Counted from the first letter of the stretch, positions 8,028-16,971 are shown. The stretch is 64,000 nt of DNA from Bacillota bacterium (GCA_023421115.1 JAEZUI010000018.1:23956-87955); one strand, 5' to 3'. Notes: generated by a model from the sequence alone, not told the origin. Program-made: numbers and translations.

Positions 8028-9914
8028 TTATTTGTCGAATTTCATTTTTCCAAAAGCATTTTTTTCCAAAATCAAATCGGATATTCTCAAGTCCTCCAGA
8101 TATTGTTTTATTTGTTCGTCATATGCTGCTCTATCAAGCTGTTTACCGCTGTTAAAATCATAAATTGTATCTTCATCACTGAAATAATAAAACTCATCGG
8201 TTACAAATGAACTGTTTCTTAAAACAGCGTAACCTTTAGGACTATTTAGCAAATCTTTTCCAAGCACAAAATAATCATCCAGTCCCATTAGATTTATAAT
8301 TGTAGGCCCTATATCCATCTGTCCGCCGGTTTTTTCAATAACTTCACTCTTCAAGCCTGAACATCTAATTATAACAGGAACTTTCTGAAGCTTTGCCCAA
8401 TCCAACTTGCTGTCACTTTTATTAAGTAATTTGAATAAATCTCCTGCTTGATCCTTTGGAAGTCCATGATGATCTCCATAAATCACCAAAAGACTATTAT
8501 CATATAGACCTTCTTTCTTCAGTTTCTCTATAAAACGCCCTATAGCAGCATCAGCATAATTTTGAGCTTTCAAATAGTTACCAAGATAGGTCTTGTCATA
8601 TTCCCCAACATCAAAATCCTGCTTGTCATCAAAATATGAGTAAGGATGATGGCTTGATAGAGTTACTAAGAAGGAATAAAAGGGGTTACTTTTATCAATA
8701 GCGTCTAAAGTCTGTCTGTAAAACGAGTCATCACTTAAAGCCCATCCTCCCCAGCCAATGTATTCGTCCATAATCATATCACTTTGACTTATAAAATCAT
8801 CAAAACCGATAACCTTATACATTTCTGTCCTATTCCAAAAACTTGGTCCGTAGGCATGCGCAGCATAGGTATTATATCCAGACTCTTTTAGCATTATAGG
8901 TAGAGAATTAAAATTATTTGTAGCAAATCTGAAGTAGGCTGCCCCTTCTTTTGCAGGATACAAGGAATTGTTTGTCATAAACTCCGCATCAGAAGTATTA
9001 CCCCCTGCAACTTGAACATATATATTTTCAAAGTATGCACTTTCGTCAAGCAATCTGTTTAAATTAGGTGTAACTTCCTTTCCCTTTACCGTTAGACCTA
9101 TAACAAATTCCTGCAATGCTTCAACCTGTACAACTATCAAATTCTTTCCCTTTGCTATACCGTTGTAAATTCCGATTGAATTCCCACTTTTTTTGTCTAA
9201 ATAAGCTCTAATGTCCTGTTCCTCTTCACTGCTTAATCTTTTATCCCTTAAAAAATTCTCTGCGATATATTTTTTAGCATCATAATAATGAAAGTAACCA
9301 ATACCAAAATTCTTTACAATGTAATTATTATCATAAATTGACAGGTCGTTCTGATCTTTGGCAATTGCAAAGCTTGTTACACCTAATACAACTGCAACTA
9401 TTGAAATTATCAGGCGGCTAAAAATAGAACTTTTTAACGCCTTCTTTCTAAAAATAATTGAATACAATAAAAATAGCGGCAAATCAAAAAAGTATAAAAT
9501 ATCACTTCTTCTGAGCAAACTCGCAATACTGCCTCCTACAGAACCTAAAAATCTTGCGTTGGATAGTACAGGAACAGATATAATTGTATTGTAATATCTA
9601 AAATACACTGCATCTGCAAAAAAAATCAACGAAAGAAGAATATTAGCTATAAGAAACACTACTTTATTCCTAGAATAACAAATAAATAAAAATGCAAACA
9701 GTATTAAGACGAAACCCACACTTGATAAAACCATAAATATATTGATTTTAGAAAAAAGCGGAGTAAAACTAATACGCATCTGAAACTGCATGAACACAGC
9801 TTTACAAAGTATAGCAGCTGCAAAAATAACTATATAGATAAAATCAAACAAATTAAACTCTTTAGTTATACTGGTAAATGGATTCGCTTTTACTCTTTCT
9901 ACCTTAACATTCAT
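8028..9914 (-). CDS. LTA synthase family membrane sulfatase-fold protein
   Basis: This resembles lipoteichoic acid synthases, which transfer glycerol phosphate from phosphatidylglycerol outside the membrane. About five hydrophobic segments fill residues 25-215, followed by an extracellular alkaline-phosphatase-superfamily domain. GGNTSDAEF holds the expected threonine nucleophile, and SSHHPY, the WNRTEMYK region and YGDHHG carry metal-binding histidines and aspartates. Length (628) matches LtaS. The start was chosen because GAGGGG sits 9 bases before it. A different start five codons upstream is possible. It may act on teichoic acid or another phosphoglycerol polymer. Confidence 0.88.
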   Translation of the reverse strand: MNVKVERVKANPFTSITKEFNLFDFIYIVIFAAAILCKAVFMQFQMRISFTPLFSKINIFMVLSSVGFVLILFAFLFICYSRNKVVFLIANILLSLIFFADAVYFRYYNTIISVPVLSNARFLGSVGGSIASLLRRSDILYFFDLPLFLLYSIIFRKKALKSSIFSRLIISIVAVVLGVTSFAIAKDQNDLSIYDNNYIVKNFGIGYFHYYDAKKYIAENFLRDKRLSSEEEQDIRAYLDKKSGNSIGIYNGIAKGKNLIVVQVEALQEFVIGLTVKGKEVTPNLNRLLDESAYFENIYVQVAGGNTSDAEFMTNNSLYPAKEGAAYFRFATNNFNSLPIMLKESGYNTYAAHAYGPSFWNRTEMYKVIGFDDFISQSDMIMDEYIGWGGWALSDDSFYRQTLDAIDKSNPFYSFLVTLSSHHPYSYFDDKQDFDVGEYDKTYLGNYLKAQNYADAAIGRFIEKLKKEGLYDNSLLVIYGDHHGLPKDQAGDLFKLLNKSDSKLDWAKLQKVPVIIRCSGLKSEVIEKTGGQMDIGPTIINLMGLDDYFVLGKDLLNSPKGYAVLRNSSFVTDEFYYFSDEDTIYDFNSGKQLDRAAYDEQIKQYLEDLRISDLILEKNAFGKMKFDK

Positions 9915-10151
9915 ATACTGACCCCTCATATAATTAATTTAATTTATACTCGAATAAATATAAGCCTAAATCATATTTCAAAAAAAATCAAGTAAGTTTT
10001 TATGGATATAGGGTGCATATTCTAGAAACATATTATAAAATATGTTTTTTAATTTGAAGATGGCAAAAGCTTCAGACGTTGGATTTCTTAATATAGATAA
10101 TTTTATAAATGGAGCAGAACAAAAAGAAATGTATAAGGCCCTTTCAAAAAA

Positions 10152-10628
10152 TCATATCTTCTTTCCACAAAATGGGCAGAGAAAATTCTCGGTGCTCAAA
10201 CTAAAATCAACAAATTTTCCACATTGTGTGCAATATTTTTTCACCTCATAGTTATCAGAATCATCGTATTTTTTAACGCTTTCTGTAGTTATACTTTCTA
10301 AAACCATTCTTAATTCATCCCTGTCTATTGGTGTCCTGATTACTGCATTAATCTTCTTTCGGTCAAAATCATCTATATCAATGGAATTGCTCGAGGATAT
10401 TACACATTTTATATTCGGGTACTGAATTTTAATAACGGATGCGAGCTGATCTCCGTTAATTTCTTTCATAACATAATTTGTAATTACAAAATCGGGACAA
10501 AAATCATGTACAGCTACTATTGCATTATATTCGTCAGTTACACTAACCTCATAATTGATAGACCTCAACATATCCTTCATAACTTCATTTTGGAGTTTAC
10601 TATCATTTATTAAAAGAACTTTTTTCAT
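10152..10628 (-). CDS. Degenerate response-regulator receiver with C-terminal zinc ribbon
   Basis: Residues 1-115 have the receiver-domain layout (KKVLLINDS, then PDFVITNYVMKEINGDQL, then VISSSNS and VIRTPIDRDEL). The phosphoacceptor aspartate position reads Asn (ITNYVM) and the conserved lysine before the cis-proline reads Thr (RTP), so normal phosphorylation is unlikely. Residues 131-158 are a zinc ribbon with two CxxC knuckles (CTQC and CPFC). No DNA-binding domain or output enzyme is present. It is a stand-alone minus-strand gene. I infer a protein-protein or nucleic-acid binding role. No sensor kinase is adjacent. Confidence 0.72.
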   Translation of the reverse strand: MKKVLLINDSKLQNEVMKDMLRSINYEVSVTDEYNAIVAVHDFCPDFVITNYVMKEINGDQLASVIKIQYPNIKCVISSSNSIDIDDFDRKKINAVIRTPIDRDELRMVLESITTESVKKYDDSDNYEVKKYCTQCGKFVDFSLSTENFLCPFCGKKI

Positions 10629-10712
10629 ATAGTATTATCTCCTATACATGAGAAATTTATATTATGTTATTTCAACAAGCACCCGTTCCATTATATCATA
10701 TATTTACATTTA

Positions 10713-11387
10713 TTATATACCCACTGGACACATCTTCATACAAATACCACATACAGACCCTCTTCCTATATGCTTAAAATTCGAGTTCATATAGTCACTG
10801 CATGCCCTTGCGTCAACAATATCACTCCTGCTGCAACCTTCCGTCCAACAATTTCCACTCAAAGCCATAGCAGGACAGCTTTTAACACATCTGTTACAGT
10901 CCCCGCATTGACTTGACATTATAGACTCGTTGCAGCTAATCTCCATATTAGTAAGTATTGTACCTAGCCGAACTCTCGGACCGTATTTGGGACTTATAAA
11001 GAGTCCACTCTTCCCTATCCATCCTAAACCTGCTTTTACTGCTGCAGTCTTATGAGGAAAAATTCCCGAATACTTGCCATTCATATCATTAACCGTTTGA
11101 GAGGCAGGTACCGCCAATACCTTATAACCCCTTTCCTGAATCATAAGAAGCCCTTTAAGGGTAATCTGATCAATAAGTGCATTTATAGTCCTATAGTGAT
11201 GAAAATAAGTATACGTCGGTTTATCTGTTATCTCATCAATAATAAAATCGGAAAGTCTCACTATAATTGTTATAGCAAATTTTAATTCTTTCAATTTTTC
11301 CGGAAGATTTTCATACACATTGGAGTATCCAACTAAAGATGCACCAGCTTGCTTTAAATTAGTTTCGAATTCATTAATAAATCCCAA
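10713..11387 (-). CDS. QueG-like double 4Fe-4S cluster protein
   Basis: The sequence resembles the central and ferredoxin parts of epoxyqueuosine reductase QueG. Conserved segments include FPHKTAAVKAGLGWIGKSGLFISPKYGPRVRLGT and two clusters of cysteines near the C-terminus (CGDCNRCVKSCP and CGICMKMCP) for two 4Fe-4S centres. At 224 residues it is much shorter than canonical QueG (about 380) and lacks its C-terminal HEAT part. Queuosine maturation is therefore possible but not assured. Short forms like this are common in clostridia. The start is close to a weak AGGAGA site. No other queuosine gene is nearby. Confidence 0.75.
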   Translation of the reverse strand: MGFINEFETNLKQAGASLVGYSNVYENLPEKLKELKFAITIIVRLSDFIIDEITDKPTYTYFHHYRTINALIDQITLKGLLMIQERGYKVLAVPASQTVNDMNGKYSGIFPHKTAAVKAGLGWIGKSGLFISPKYGPRVRLGTILTNMEISCNESIMSSQCGDCNRCVKSCPAMALSGNCWTEGCSRSDIVDARACSDYMNSNFKHIGRGSVCGICMKMCPVGI

Positions 11388-11585
11388 ATTTCATTTCTCC
11401 TATCTACTTTGTTTGAGGCTCCTACTGCAATATATAATAGCATATCACTAATAAGTTGCATAGATACTAGCTCCTAGATTATTTTAAAAAACAAATTTGG
11501 GCAATATAGCCTATACTAAACGACTGTGTTATAATGGTTAAAAAGCCTTAAAGAATGAATTAGATATACAGTGGAGGTAAAATTA

Positions 11586-12122
11586 ATGAATACATTAAAA
11601 AATAAAGAACTTGCTGAAAATAAGCTTATCCTTCTTTATATAATAAGTATGGCAAATATGCCTATAAGCAATTTGCAAATTACAAAGATAATCCTTGAAA
11701 ATCAGTTTATGAATTATTTCATTTTCCAGCAGTTTTTAAACGAATTATGTGAACTTGAATATTTATCTTCAGAGATAGTAGATAGTAAGACTTTTTATAC
11801 TATAACAGCATCCGGAAAGCAAACACTAGATTACTTTACAAATCATATACCCTTAGGTGTCAAGAATAACATTGACAGAAGTATGACTGAAATAAGAAAA
11901 AGAATTAAAAATGAAACCTTAGTTAAAGCAGACTATAAACCTGAAAGTGAAAATGAATTTATTGTTAAATGTCAGGTACATGAAGATAATTTTTCACTTA
12001 TTGATTTAGAAATATCTGTTGGTACAAAAAGTGACTGTAATACTATATGCGAAAACTGGAAAAAGTATTCCAATCAAATATACGGTGAAATACTTGAGAG
12101 TTTAATAAAAAAAAGAGAATAA
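11586..12122 (+). CDS. DUF4364 family protein
   Basis: I recognise the DUF4364 family of clostridia and bacilli, small winged-helix-like proteins of unknown role. The N-terminal half (KNKELAENKLILLYII...LQITKIIL...FLNELCELEYLS) looks like a helix-turn-helix with a wing (TFYTITASGKQTLDYF). The second half is a beta-rich domain. GGAGGT lies 7 bases before the ATG at 11586; a GTG 5 codons upstream overlaps that site and is rejected. A TATAAT at 11530-11535 is a plausible -10 box. Confidence 0.8.
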   Translation: MNTLKNKELAENKLILLYIISMANMPISNLQITKIILENQFMNYFIFQQFLNELCELEYLSSEIVDSKTFYTITASGKQTLDYFTNHIPLGVKNNIDRSMTEIRKRIKNETLVKADYKPESENEFIVKCQVHEDNFSLIDLEISVGTKSDCNTICENWKKYSNQIYGEILESLIKKRE

Positions 12123-12136
12123 TAAAAATTTGATTA

Positions 12137-12157
12137 TAAAAGGGGCTTTTTAGCCCC
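12137..12157 (-). terminator. Terminator between convergent genes
   Basis: GGGGCT (12142-12147) pairs with AGCCCC (12152-12157). Read on the minus strand the hairpin is followed by TTTT, so it serves yhbY. It may also slow transcription from the plus-strand gene. Confidence 0.7.
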
Positions 12158-12185
12158 ACTTCTCGTATCGATGTGATTTTTTGTT

Positions 12186-12476
12186 TTATGGTAACACTAA
12201 TACCTTATTTTCTTTCGACTCCTTATATAGCACAAACTTGTTGCCTATAATTTGAACTACCTCAGAGCCAGTAAGATCAGCTGCCTCATTACAAATATCA
12301 CGAGTGTCATCCGCTGAATTTTTCAGAACCGAAACCTTGATAAGCTCTCTAGCTTCAAGTGCCTCATTAAATTGTTTAACCATATTTTCATTAATTCCGC
12401 CTTTACCAACCTGAAATATAGGCTCAATACTATTAGCCAGACTTCTTAAATAACTGCGCTGTTTTCCTGTTATCAT
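12186..12476 (-). CDS. yhbY: YhbY-type CRM-domain RNA-binding protein
   Basis: This is a single CRM domain of about 96 residues, known to bind the pre-50S ribosome. The GKGG-type loop is visible as FQVGKGGINENM, and the C-terminal strand is VVQIIGNKFVLYKES. Starting at MITGKQRSYLRSLAN matches the usual family start and leaves a 10-base gap to GGAG. The ATG three codons earlier nearly abuts that site. In other Firmicutes it lies in the obg region, as here. Confidence 0.93.
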   Translation of the reverse strand: MITGKQRSYLRSLANSIEPIFQVGKGGINENMVKQFNEALEARELIKVSVLKNSADDTRDICNEAADLTGSEVVQIIGNKFVLYKESKENKVLVLP

Positions 12477-12517
12477 TAATTTCATTCTCCTCTAAAATAA
12501 TTACATAATATCATAAA

Positions 12518-12605
12518 CTCTTTCATTTCACTCCAAGAGGCATTATAAAAACTCCAGGGCATCGAGCCCTTACGTTTTTGCCTCTTTCATTTCACTCCAA
12601 GAGGC
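12518..12605. repeat. Two copies of a 24-bp hairpin repeat around a terminator-like hairpin
   Basis: The segments 12518-12541 and 12582-12605 are identical for 24 bases. The second copy plus one flanking C on its left (12581) forms a hairpin with CCTCTT pairing to AAGAGG. Between them AGGGC (12556-12560) pairs with GCCCT (12566-12570), followed by TACGTTTTT. A third, shorter copy with one mismatch lies at 29844-29861. Confidence 0.7.
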
Positions 12606-12640
12606 GTAATAATAGGGATAGAATAATCTATCCCCTTCGT

Positions 12641-12829
12641 TCACACTTCAACCTCTTTTCGGCTTTTTCTTCTATGGACCTCGTAACCAGGTTGCCCTTT
12701 TTTCCAGCCTGTTCTGCTTTTTTCGATAACTTGTGATGTTGCTTCCTCATTCAGTACAAAGTCATTTTTCATCGGGCAAAAATATGCTGCACTGCCGGTT
12801 TTACAATTTTCACATTTTAAGCATTCCAT
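12641..12829 (-). CDS. Small cysteine-containing hypothetical protein (62 aa)
   Basis: The protein has four cysteines in its first 19 residues (CLKCENC and FCPM), a likely single zinc site. A basic tail (GWKKGQPGYEVHRRKSRKE) follows that could contact nucleic acid. An AAGGGTT/GGAG region precedes the ATG. I recall similar short proteins near obg and yhbY in clostridia but know no function. It is monocistronic by position, with 35 bp of structured repeat DNA downstream. Confidence 0.62.
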   Translation of the reverse strand: MECLKCENCKTGSAAYFCPMKNDFVLNEEATSQVIEKSRTGWKKGQPGYEVHRRKSRKEVEV

Positions 12830-12988
12830 AACCCTTACTATAACTCCTTCATTTTTATAATACAGTTTGTTATATATATATTTTACAACACAAAAAGTAT
12901 GTTTGTCCAGTAGTTCTTTTTTCCCATATTCGCTTAAAATACTCCTATACCGGCAGCAATAATTAGCTTTATTTAAACCTTATATATC

Positions 12989-14263
12989 TTATCTTTGATA
13001 TTCAAACTCTATGTCATACATTTTCACAGTATCACCTTCATTAACCCCTAAATTTTCAAGAGCATCGACAACTCCCTTTTTTTTGATTGCTCGCTGAAAA
13101 TACTGAAGTGATTCGTAATTGCTAAAATTCGTAGAATTCACCAGCTTACGTATCCATTTGCCTTCAACTACAAAAGCATCTTCTTCCTTATGAACTTCAA
13201 AGGGTTCTTCTTCCTCTGCCGTATACAGTACTTCTTCCTCTGTATCATCGGACAATATAGTATCAGGTATTTCATCAAGTTTTTGAGATACAAAATAAAT
13301 TAGCTCTTTTAAGCCCCCACCTGTTGCGGCTGAAATAGGAAACACCTTATATCCTTTAGCTTTCATCTCATTAGTAAATATCTTGAGATTTTCATCAGCT
13401 CCCGTAACATCCATTTTATTAGCAGCAATTACCTGCATCCTTTCGAAAAGCCTTGGATTGTATTGTTTCAATTCGTTATTTATAATTTCAAAATCCTCAA
13501 GTGGTTCTCTTCCTTCCGACCCGGATATATCCACAACATGGATAAGCATTCTGGTCCTTTCCACATGTTTTAAAAACTTGATACCTAGACCTGTACCCTC
13601 ATGGGCACCTTCAATGAGTCCCGGTATATCAGCTAAAACAAAGCTTTTTCCCGCATCAACACTTACAACTCCAAGGTTTGGCTCTATAGTTGTAAAATGA
13701 TAGTTTGCAATCTTAGGCTGTGCAGCAGAAACCATAGAAAGAATGGTGGACTTTCCGACATTTGGAAAACCGATAAGGCCTACGTCGGCTAAAAGCTTCA
13801 ATTCTAAAACAGCATAATATTCCTCTCCCTGATCTCCACTCTTGGCAAAATTGGGAACCTGTCTTGTAGGAGTTGCAAAATGCTGGTTTCCGGCACCGCC
13901 TTTTCCTCCTTTTGCTACAATAACTTCCTTACCGGGAGTAACAAGGTCAGCAATTATACGCCCTGTAGTCTCTTCTTTTATTATGGTACCCACAGGAACC
14001 TTTATTATCAGGTCTTCAGCACCACGACCGGAACAATTGCCAGCACCTCCGTTTTGACCCGGTTCTGCTTTGTATTTTCTTTTATAGCGGAAATCCTGCA
14101 AGGTTCTCAAACCCTCATCTGCAACGAATATAACATTTCCGCCTCTGCCACCGTCTCCACCATCAGGGCCACCCTTAGCTATGTATTTTTCTCTATGGAA
14201 CGATACTGCTCCATTCCCACCATCTCCGGCTTTTATATAAATTTTCGCGCTATCAATAAACAT
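12989..14263 (-). CDS. obg: GTPase ObgE/CgtA
   Basis: Obg is an essential GTPase in 50S assembly, stress response and sporulation control. The 424 residues give the three family domains. The glycine-rich Obg fold spans residues 1-158 (AGDGGNGAVSFHREKY). The G domain has the P-loop GFPNVGKST, switch region and DIPGLIEGAHEG, followed by AANKMD. The OCT domain lies at about 345-424. The start MFIDSAKIYIKAG is the family start and has GGAG 9 bases upstream; ATGs further up are rejected. It lies downstream of rplU-prp-rpmA but behind a terminator. Confidence 0.98.
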   Translation of the reverse strand: MFIDSAKIYIKAGDGGNGAVSFHREKYIAKGGPDGGDGGRGGNVIFVADEGLRTLQDFRYKRKYKAEPGQNGGAGNCSGRGAEDLIIKVPVGTIIKEETTGRIIADLVTPGKEVIVAKGGKGGAGNQHFATPTRQVPNFAKSGDQGEEYYAVLELKLLADVGLIGFPNVGKSTILSMVSAAQPKIANYHFTTIEPNLGVVSVDAGKSFVLADIPGLIEGAHEGTGLGIKFLKHVERTRMLIHVVDISGSEGREPLEDFEIINNELKQYNPRLFERMQVIAANKMDVTGADENLKIFTNEMKAKGYKVFPISAATGGGLKELIYFVSQKLDEIPDTILSDDTEEEVLYTAEEEEPFEVHKEEDAFVVEGKWIRKLVNSTNFSNYESLQYFQRAIKKKGVVDALENLGVNEGDTVKMYDIEFEYQR

Positions 14264-14341
14264 TATTTTCAACTCCATAGTCATGGTTTTTTACTGGTTT
14301 TATTAAATCACCTTTTATAGTATATCTCATATATAAAATTA

Positions 14342-14365
14342 AAATCCCGGTATTTACCGGGATTT
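14342..14365. terminator. Terminator between rpmA and obg
   Basis: Arms 14342-14352 and 14355-14365 pair perfectly for 11 bp around a 2-base loop, with T runs on both sides. It ends the rplU-prp-rpmA transcript on the minus strand. Confidence 0.9.
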
Positions 14366-14428
14366 TTTTTAAACTTATAAGACTTCTGTTTGTCAAATCA
14401 GGCTTATTAAAAAACAGTTATACTTTCA

Positions 14429-14707
14429 TTAAGCTGTAACAATACTAACCTGTTTTCTATCCTTACCTAATCTTGAGAACTTAACCTTACCGTCTGTTAA
14501 TGCAAACAATGTATCATCACTGCCTATACCTACATTAACACCGGGATGGATTTTTGTTCCTCTTTGCCTTACAATGATGTTCCCAGCTACAACTGGCTGA
14601 CCATCACCTCTTTTAACTCCCAGCCTTTTTGATTCACTATCACGGCCGTTTCTGGAGCTTCCAACCCCTTTTTTATGCGCAAAAAGTTGTAAATCAACTC
14701 TTATCAT
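14429..14707 (-). CDS. rpmA: 50S ribosomal protein L27 with Prp-cleaved N-terminal extension
   Basis: L27 reaches the peptidyl transferase centre of the ribosome. The N-terminus MIRVDLQLFAHKKGVG carries the Firmicutes extension that is removed after the phenylalanine by the protease Prp to expose AHKKG. This is known from Staphylococcus aureus. The gene for Prp is immediately upstream with only 3 bp between. The rest (SSRNGRDSESKRLGVK, KIHPGVNVG) is standard, and the length of 92 is normal. Confidence 0.97.
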   Translation of the reverse strand: MIRVDLQLFAHKKGVGSSRNGRDSESKRLGVKRGDGQPVVAGNIIVRQRGTKIHPGVNVGIGSDDTLFALTDGKVKFSRLGKDRKQVSIVTA

Positions 14708-14710
14708 CGG

Positions 14711-15046
14711 TTACACCTCCTCATCTAACACCGATACATAATCTTCATAGGTTAATTGTAATTGTCTAAAACCTACAACTATGGTTTCAAGTATTATACT
14801 GACTTTTTCCTTTAATTCAGGCGAAATGTCAGTCGGCACGGAACAAATCATATAACCGTTCTCTATACCGTAATTCTTAATTCCAACCAATTCATCAAGT
14901 GCATTTATGCCAGTATATGCAACTGTGGATACCGCAGAACAAATTATGTCTCTACCTTCTTCAGCAAATCCTGCATGTCCCTCAACTATATACTGCCAAA
15001 TAAATCCACTTTTATCCCTTACTATATTTATAGTAATCATTTTCAA
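14711..15046 (-). CDS. prp: Ribosomal-processing cysteine protease Prp
   Basis: Prp trims the N-terminal extension of L27. The catalytic histidine and cysteine are in GHAGFAEEGRDIICSAVS, about residues 23-40, exactly the family motif. It lies between rplU and rpmA as in other Firmicutes. The frame begins with a TTG 6 bases behind AAGG. An ATG two codons later is the other possible start, giving MITINIVRD. It is cytoplasmic, and both its substrate and its neighbour are encoded in the same operon. Confidence 0.92.
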   Translation of the reverse strand: MKMITINIVRDKSGFIWQYIVEGHAGFAEEGRDIICSAVSTVAYTGINALDELVGIKNYGIENGYMICSVPTDISPELKEKVSIILETIVVGFRQLQLTYEDYVSVLDEEV

Positions 15047-15054
15047 CCGTTACC

Positions 15055-15366
15055 TTAAGCGTTAATCTTTTCGATTTGTACTTTTGTATAAGGCTGTCTG
15101 TGTCCATTCTTTCTCCTATAGCCTTTCTTAGGCTTATACTTGAAAACAATGATTTTCTTATCTTTACCATGGTTCAGCACTTTAGCTTGAACAGTTGCAC
15201 TTGAAACATAAGGCACTCCAAAATCCACCTTATCATCCTTTGAAACTGCTACAACCTTGTCAAAAGTCACAGAAGCACCTTCGTCTTGAGCTAATCTCTC
15301 AATAAAAACAACTTCACCCTCTTGAACCTTGTACTGCTTTCCACCTGTCTCGATAATTGCGTACAT
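15055..15366 (-). CDS. rplU: 50S ribosomal protein L21
   Basis: L21 binds 23S rRNA in the large subunit. MYAIIETGGKQYKVQEG is the standard start, preceded by GGGAGG 9 bases upstream; open codons further upstream lie in the leader and are rejected. The basic C-terminus KPKKGYRRKNGHRQPYT is conserved. It is the first gene of rplU-prp-rpmA, with prp starting 9 bp after the stop. Confidence 0.98.
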   Translation of the reverse strand: MYAIIETGGKQYKVQEGEVVFIERLAQDEGASVTFDKVVAVSKDDKVDFGVPYVSSATVQAKVLNHGKDKKIIVFKYKPKKGYRRKNGHRQPYTKVQIEKINA

Positions 15367-15468
15367 ACTATACACCTCCCTACCCAGTCTCGCCAGCAAA
15401 GGCAGCAGTTAGAAAAATCCATTTACTGCATTTTAAGGCCTATACCGTGCGGCTACCACGCAATTCTA
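15367..15468 (-). promoter_or_regulatory. Candidate L21 leader RNA upstream of rplU
   Basis: Firmicutes rplU operons carry a structured 5' leader thought to bind L21 and autoregulate. The 100-base gap between rng and rplU holds a GC-richer block (GCGTGGTAGCCGCACGGT on the minus strand) and the segment AGGCCTTAAAATGCAG, with complementary stretches, unlike the AT-rich gaps elsewhere. The assignment rests on position and general composition. A covariance-model search would decide it. Confidence 0.55.
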
Positions 15469-16962
15469 TCATAATAATGAGTCTATGTCAATCTCCTTTA
15501 TTTTCATTTCCTGGTTTTTGACCTCTTCTGACTCTTTTATCACAATCTTTTTATTGAAAGTGCTTTCAATCCTTCTAAGATTTTCACCATTTTCACCTAA
15601 CAAAACCTGCGCAACCGAAGGATGTACATCCACCTGAATTGCATTTGCAATAGTTTTTGTAAAGTATTTGCTTATCTCTTTCTCGACATTTCTAGCGATT
15701 GATTCGGGTGAAAGTATCTTACCTGTACCATCACAGATAGGACAATCATATAACACAGTAGATGCTAAACCCTCTCTCACTTTTTTTCTTGTCATTTCTA
15801 TCAGACCAAGTCCTGTCATTCCCACAACGGTTGTCTTAGTCCGATCCTTTTTTAGTGCCTGCTTTAGCGTATCAATAATTTGTTTTTGATGTTCTATTTC
15901 GTGCATGTCAATAAAGTCAATTATTATTATACCGCCAATATCTCTAAGTCTGAGCTGTTTGGCAATCTCTTTGGCAGCATCTATATTTGTCCTCAGAACA
16001 GTATCTTCAAGATTATTGTTTCCTACATACTTTCCTGTATTTACATCCACAACCGTAAGTGCTTCGGTCCTCTCTATAATCAGATACCCTCCACACTTAA
16101 GCCACACCTTTTTTGCGAGAGCTCTTGCGATCATAGAATCTATCTGGAAATGTTCGTATAAATCAATATTTTTGTTAAAACATTCTACTCTAAGTTTCAG
16201 AGCCGGTGATGACATCTCAACAAGCTCAAGTACTTTATTGTATTCCTGCCTGTCGTTGATAATAAATTTATCGATATTCCAGGTGAACATATCCCTTACA
16301 GCTCTGTAAATAATATTTAAGTCTTTGTGAATACACCTAGGTACAGGACCGCTATGTTCACTTTTCTTTATCTTTTCCCACAACTTAACCAAGAAATTAA
16401 TATCATTTTTGAAGTCCTCTTCCCTTTTACCCTCGGAAACTGTTCGGACAATCAAACCCATATTTTGGGGCTTTACCTTCTCAGCTATCTTCTTTAGCTT
16501 TGCCCGTTCATCTTCATCTTCTATTCTTCTTGATATACCGATATAATCTGCGTTAGGAAGAAGGACTAGCTGCCTTCCTGGAAGGGTTATATGTGTAGTT
16601 ACCCTCGGACCTTTAGTACCTATTGGTTCTTTTGTGACTTGTACCGTTATTTCCTGACCAGGTCGTAATATCTCCTCAATGTTATAACTCTTCATATCGT
16701 TGTACATTTCTTCTTCATCTTCAGAGAATTCTTTTTGTGACACAGCGTCTCCAACGTATAAAAAAGCATTTTTTTCATACCCGATATCTATAAAAGCCGC
16801 CTGCATACCGGGTAAAACGCTGCTCACTTTCCCTCTGTAAATATTTCCGACCAGTCTTTCCGAATCATTTCTTTCAATAAATACCTCTACAAGATCCTTG
16901 TCTTCTAAAAGTGCTACTCTTTTCTCGTTAAGACCCACATCTACAATTATCTCACTAACCAT
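15469..16962 (-). CDS. rng: Ribonuclease E/G family protein
   Basis: This endoribonuclease cleaves 5'-monophosphorylated RNA and takes part in rRNA maturation and decay. The S1 domain is near the N-terminus (RLVGNIYRGKVSSVLPGMQAAF). The catalytic part has VDVNTGKYVG and IIIIDFIDM, with the metal-binding aspartates. The zinc-link motif is CPICDGTG at about 412-419. At 497 residues it is the short RNase G type without the RNase E scaffold tail. It starts 9 bp after the upstream gene behind GAGGTG, so it is the third gene of a unit with the two radical SAM-associated genes. Confidence 0.95.
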   Translation of the reverse strand: MVSEIIVDVGLNEKRVALLEDKDLVEVFIERNDSERLVGNIYRGKVSSVLPGMQAAFIDIGYEKNAFLYVGDAVSQKEFSEDEEEMYNDMKSYNIEEILRPGQEITVQVTKEPIGTKGPRVTTHITLPGRQLVLLPNADYIGISRRIEDEDERAKLKKIAEKVKPQNMGLIVRTVSEGKREEDFKNDINFLVKLWEKIKKSEHSGPVPRCIHKDLNIIYRAVRDMFTWNIDKFIINDRQEYNKVLELVEMSSPALKLRVECFNKNIDLYEHFQIDSMIARALAKKVWLKCGGYLIIERTEALTVVDVNTGKYVGNNNLEDTVLRTNIDAAKEIAKQLRLRDIGGIIIIDFIDMHEIEHQKQIIDTLKQALKKDRTKTTVVGMTGLGLIEMTRKKVREGLASTVLYDCPICDGTGKILSPESIARNVEKEISKYFTKTIANAIQVDVHPSVAQVLLGENGENLRRIESTFNKKIVIKESEEVKNQEMKIKEIDIDSLL

Positions 16963-16971
16963 ATTCCCACC

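Noticed and set aside
10042..10251. Plus-strand frame of 69 codons overlapping the receiver-zinc ribbon gene
   Set aside because: The second half is antisense to the zinc ribbon coding sequence, and no ribosome binding site precedes it.
12518..12605. CRISPR array
   Set aside because: Only two close copies of the 24-bp repeat with a structured 40-bp spacer, no further units and no cas genes nearby.
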